Positions 31,683 to 34,404 of a stretch of 34,404 bases of DNA are shown in pieces. The translations under genes and the position numbers were made by a program. Origin of the DNA: Anaerolineales bacterium (GTDB lineage Bacteria; Chloroflexota; Anaerolineae; Anaerolineales; UBA11858); NCBI GenBank assembly GCA_021108255.1, contig JAIORG010000152.1, forward strand, positions 1-34,404, written 5' to 3'. The notes under the pieces are model-generated. The model ran no database searches. It was not told the DNA's origin and saw nothing but the letters and a program-made list of their open reading frames with translations. How positions within the stretch are numbered: position 1 is the first letter of the stretch; every line of letters starts with the position of its first letter.

Positions 31683-31907
31683 ATGGATTTTATGAATATT
31701 GCCCGGGTCCTGGCTGTATTCGGCTTAGGCTTATTGATTACCGCTGGTGTCTTTTACCTTCTCGCCCAGTTGAACCTGCCTTTTGGGAATTTGCCTGGTG
31801 ATTTTGTCATCAAACGGGAAAACTTTACCTGCATTGTTCCCTTAATTTCCTCTCTGATCCTGTCCATTTTATTAACAATACTCATTAATCTACTAGTAAA
31901 AAAGTAA
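31683..31907 (+). CDS. DUF2905 small membrane protein
   Basis: A 74-aa protein with two transmembrane segments (about residues 8-28, VLAVFGLGLLITAGVFYLL, and 51-71, VPLISSLILSILLTILINL) flanking the conserved family loop LPFGNLPGDFVIKRENF. The family is common beside ruvB and queA, but its function is unknown. It starts 9 nt after the ruvB stop. Confidence 0.88.
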   Translation: MDFMNIARVLAVFGLGLLITAGVFYLLAQLNLPFGNLPGDFVIKRENFTCIVPLISSLILSILLTILINLLVKK

Positions 31908-31931
31908 ATATACCAGAAGAGCAATTGCGCT

Positions 31932-32954
31932 TTGAAAACTTCAGATTTTTATTATCATTTGCCGAAAGAATTTATTGCCCAAAAACCGGTTCATCCCCGG
32001 GATTCTTCGCGTTTATTGATTTACAATCGGGCATCCGGTGAAGTAAGCCATAAACATTTTATTGATCTTGTTAAAACATTAAACTCAGATGATTTACTGG
32101 TTCTAAATCGCACCAGAGTAATTCAAGCCCGCTTGTTTGGCAAGAAAATACCCACCGGGGGAAAGATTGAACTGCTGCTATTACGTGAGATGGGAGAAGG
32201 GCGCTGGCAGGCAATGGTCGGCGGGAAGGGTTTGATTCCTGGTATCCGGATAAAAATTAATGAGGGTCCTGAGGCAGCCGTCAAGGAAGATCTGGGGGGA
32301 CCGTTGCGTCTGATCGAGTTCCAGGAGCCCATCCTGCCATATCTAAATCGAATTGGAAATGTTCCACTTCCCCCCTATATCCACGAATCGCTAAAAGAAC
32401 CCGAACGCTATCAAACAATTTATGCCAGGGAAACCGGGTCAGCTGCGGCGCCGACAGCTGGCTTACATTTTACAACGAAACTGTTCCATACGATTCAGGA
32501 GCAGGGAGTGAGGATTGCTGAAGTCACACTTCATATTGGATTGGACACTTTTGCGCCGGTAAACGAAGAAAATCCCAGGGATCACATCATTCACAGAGAA
32601 TGGTGTCAGCTCCCGGAAGGTACCGCTTCGGTAATTAATAGCACTCGAGAAAAGAAGGGCAGAATCATTGCGGTTGGGACAACCTCGGTGAGAACCCTCG
32701 AAACCGCAGCCCGGGCGTCCAAAAACCCTGATATTATTGAACCTTATGAAGGAGAAACAGGGCTGTTTATTTTACCCGGGTATAAATTCCAGGTGGTAGA
32801 CTGCATGTTGACCAACTTTCACTTGCCCGAATCAACCTTATTAATGATGGTGAGTGCATTTGCCGGCAGGAAAAATATTTTGGAGTTATACGAGACGGCA
32901 ATGCAAAAAGGGTACAGATTTTATTCTTTTGGGGATGCAATGCTGTTAGAGTAA
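31932..32954 (+). CDS. queA: S-adenosylmethionine:tRNA ribosyltransferase-isomerase
   Basis: The product (340 aa) moves the ribosyl part of AdoMet to preQ1 in tRNA, making epoxyqueuosine. Family segments: TSDFYYHLPKEFIAQKPV at the start, LVLNRTRVIQARLFG, the highly conserved GSAAAPTAGLHFT, VTLHIGLDTFAPV and VDCMLTNFHLPESTLLMM near the end. The start is TTG 31932 with a weak AGAAGAG upstream; the length fits the family. It is in an operon with ruvB and the DUF2905 gene. Confidence 0.95.
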   Translation: MKTSDFYYHLPKEFIAQKPVHPRDSSRLLIYNRASGEVSHKHFIDLVKTLNSDDLLVLNRTRVIQARLFGKKIPTGGKIELLLLREMGEGRWQAMVGGKGLIPGIRIKINEGPEAAVKEDLGGPLRLIEFQEPILPYLNRIGNVPLPPYIHESLKEPERYQTIYARETGSAAAPTAGLHFTTKLFHTIQEQGVRIAEVTLHIGLDTFAPVNEENPRDHIIHREWCQLPEGTASVINSTREKKGRIIAVGTTSVRTLETAARASKNPDIIEPYEGETGLFILPGYKFQVVDCMLTNFHLPESTLLMMVSAFAGRKNILELYETAMQKGYRFYSFGDAMLLE

Positions 32955-33086
32955 AGAATCCCTTCAGAGATGATTATCCAGAAAGACGAAAATTACTGCT
33001 TTGGAATTGGCGCAAAATAGGCAGGAATAGATAAAATTACTATTTGATAAAACGGACCCCGCTGATTCCCGGCGGAGGAGGAAACA

Positions 33087-34403
33087 ATGAAAAAGAGGAA
33101 TATTTTTCTGATAATAGCTGCCCTCTTGATTTCAAGTATGGCCTGCCTGTTTGGTTCCTCAGAACCACAACCAACCCCGGATATTGATGCGATGACTACT
33201 TCTGTGGCGGCAACCCTGAGGGCGCAAAATGACCAGGCGCCTACCCGTACACCGGAAGAAGTGGTTGAAACCCCTGCTTGTTTACCTCTTCATCCTGGAA
33301 GGCAGGTACTTGATCTTCCGAGCGGGTTCACAGCGGGCGTAGATGTTTCAGCAATTAGTTTTTATGATACGGAAGGGAATCTGCTGGGTGAAAAACAAAC
33401 ACCCGGGTTAACGAGAGTCCGTTTGAACCAAGTTCACATAGCTGGAGGGATTTCCAACGGAATTTCCGGTGTGCCGCTCCTGTATGCCAGCTCGGAATAT
33501 CAAGGTATCATCAAAGCAAATATTGGCTCAAATATTTTCCAGATGGATTCTTCAGGAGAGGTAGTAGCACTCTCTGGGGCTGAAGGTGTTTTTACAATTA
33601 TTTCCTACAGCGCAGCTGAGTATACCGATGAGGGGTACTTAACCACAATAAAAACAGGAGAGATGGGAGAACTCGCGGCCATAACTCCTCAATTAACCAG
33701 GTTGGAGGATGACGTCTTTGTCTACAATCCCCTGGCTGTCCATGTGATTGAGGGGCAAAATCAAGGAACGTGGTTTACTCTATTGAAGTACAAGATGAGT
33801 GATTTTGCATACATGCCTTATAACGGCTTATTTTATTATGATATCTCACAAAACCAGGTAACTGAATATCTCAGCACTGATTACCGGATAAAGGGAATTT
33901 CTCCTGACCAATCCCTGGTGGCATTTGGAAATGCGCTGGATTCCGACCCTGACGCTGATCTGCCCCATTTTATTGTTAGAGATTTGGTTAGCTGCCAGGA
34001 ATGGATTTTTCCCTGGAACGAATCCAGCATTCGCGGAGGTGGAGGGGTTGCATTTTCGCCAGATAATCAATATATTGCCTGGATCGAAGCAGGCGGTTTG
34101 ACTATTGATGATGCAACACAGCGGTTGAGAATATCAAAATTGGACCAAAATCAAACTACCCTGGTCGATTCTGAATTAGAGAATTTAACGGGGTTAACCG
34201 GGGGCGAAATTCCTTCATATATTGCCCAGGTTAGCTGGCTGTCAAACCATGTCCTGCTGCTGCAGATAGGAGTACCAGGAGTGGAAAACTATTTACTGGT
34301 TGCCTATGCCCCGGATCCCGCTTTCCCGCTTGATCCAGCTCTGGGGGCAAATCAAGCGGTTCCGCTGGCGGAAGGGAAATTTACTGGTTTTCTCTATCCC
34401 TGA
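33087..34403 (+). CDS. Exported lipoprotein with C-terminal beta-propeller-like region
   Basis: A 438-aa protein with a lipoprotein signal (MKKRNIFLIIAALLISSMAC, Cys20) and a short Pro/Thr-rich spacer. The body is strand-rich, without a family I can name. From about residue 270 it has WD40/TolB-like repeats: YRIKGISPDQSLVAFGNAL and GVAFSPDNQYIAWIEAGG, each pairing a SPD turn with a strand. Such proteins often bind ligands or partners at the cell surface. GGAGGAGG precedes the ATG by 6 nt. It is complete: the TGA is at 34401-34403, one base before the window ends. Function unknown. Confidence 0.8.
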   Translation: MKKRNIFLIIAALLISSMACLFGSSEPQPTPDIDAMTTSVAATLRAQNDQAPTRTPEEVVETPACLPLHPGRQVLDLPSGFTAGVDVSAISFYDTEGNLLGEKQTPGLTRVRLNQVHIAGGISNGISGVPLLYASSEYQGIIKANIGSNIFQMDSSGEVVALSGAEGVFTIISYSAAEYTDEGYLTTIKTGEMGELAAITPQLTRLEDDVFVYNPLAVHVIEGQNQGTWFTLLKYKMSDFAYMPYNGLFYYDISQNQVTEYLSTDYRIKGISPDQSLVAFGNALDSDPDADLPHFIVRDLVSCQEWIFPWNESSIRGGGGVAFSPDNQYIAWIEAGGLTIDDATQRLRISKLDQNQTTLVDSELENLTGLTGGEIPSYIAQVSWLSNHVLLLQIGVPGVENYLLVAYAPDPAFPLDPALGANQAVPLAEGKFTGFLYP

Positions 34404-34404
34404 G

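Noticed and set aside
1-34404. tRNA, rRNA, CRISPR arrays, insertion sequences, prophage or defence systems
   Set aside because: I looked through the gaps longer than about 100 nt by eye and saw no cloverleaf, no regularly spaced direct repeats, no transposase and no terminal inverted repeats. The gene content is core metabolism and information processing.

Overview
The window is a gene-dense stretch of bacterial chromosome made almost entirely of housekeeping genes. I see no phage, insertion sequence, CRISPR array, rRNA or tRNA. The best guess at origin is Chloroflexota, probably Anaerolineae. This rests on gene content and protein style: Pro/Thr-rich exported proteins, lipoproteins with short acidic linkers, a non-pyrrolysine MttB homologue, a SufR-type regulator with a SUF operon, DUF1028 and DUF2905 proteins, and a roadblock protein. 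It is an inference, not a phylogenetic placement.

Layout. Positions 1-2.9 kb (minus strand) carry ftsY, a SpoU-type RNA methyltransferase and prfB; prfB is read through a classical programmed +1 frameshift. From 3.0 to 9.0 kb (plus) come a MoaD/ThiS-like sulfur carrier with a threonine-synthase-like PLP enzyme, then rnc-smc. From 9.3 to 11.1 kb lie a roadblock/LC7 protein, a Cys-rich partner and a DUF1028 protein. From 11.1 to 15.2 kb is an ABC importer whose lipoprotein fuses two unrelated binding-protein folds (family-3 amino-acid type plus BMP/PnrA type). It is preceded by a leader with a consensus promoter, a 24-codon Met/Arg-rich ORF and an intrinsic terminator. rph follows. From 16.0 to 18.45 kb (minus) are rpsF-ssb-rpsR and a membrane-anchored PPIC foldase. 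From 18.7 to 21.3 kb (minus) are sufR, a DUF59 assembly factor and, behind a hairpin, an MttB-superfamily methyltransferase. From 21.4 to 27.0 kb (plus) is sufC-sufB-sufD-(92-aa unknown)-sufS-sufU, divergent from sufR. From 27.2 to 29.8 kb are a transmembrane Ser/Thr kinase with extracytoplasmic repeats, and tpiA. upp is on minus, and ruvB-DUF2905-queA plus a lipoprotein close the window.

How they work together. Fe-S cluster assembly is the clearest system: SufS and SufU supply sulfur, SufBCD is the scaffold, DUF59 is a likely assembly/transfer factor, and SufR is a likely cluster-sensing repressor acting on a divergent promoter region that can be read base by base. The ABC locus looks like one importer with a two-headed receptor. 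The MoaD-like/PLP enzyme pair may be a protein-thiocarboxylate route to a sulfur amino acid.

Regulatory signals are unusually legible. Near-consensus TATAAT boxes precede most transcription units. In ftsY and ruvB the box lies exactly 7 nt before an ATG, which predicts leaderless mRNAs. The most unusual items are the receptor fusion, its attenuator-like leader, the sulfur-carrier/PLP pair and the unknown protein inside the suf operon.
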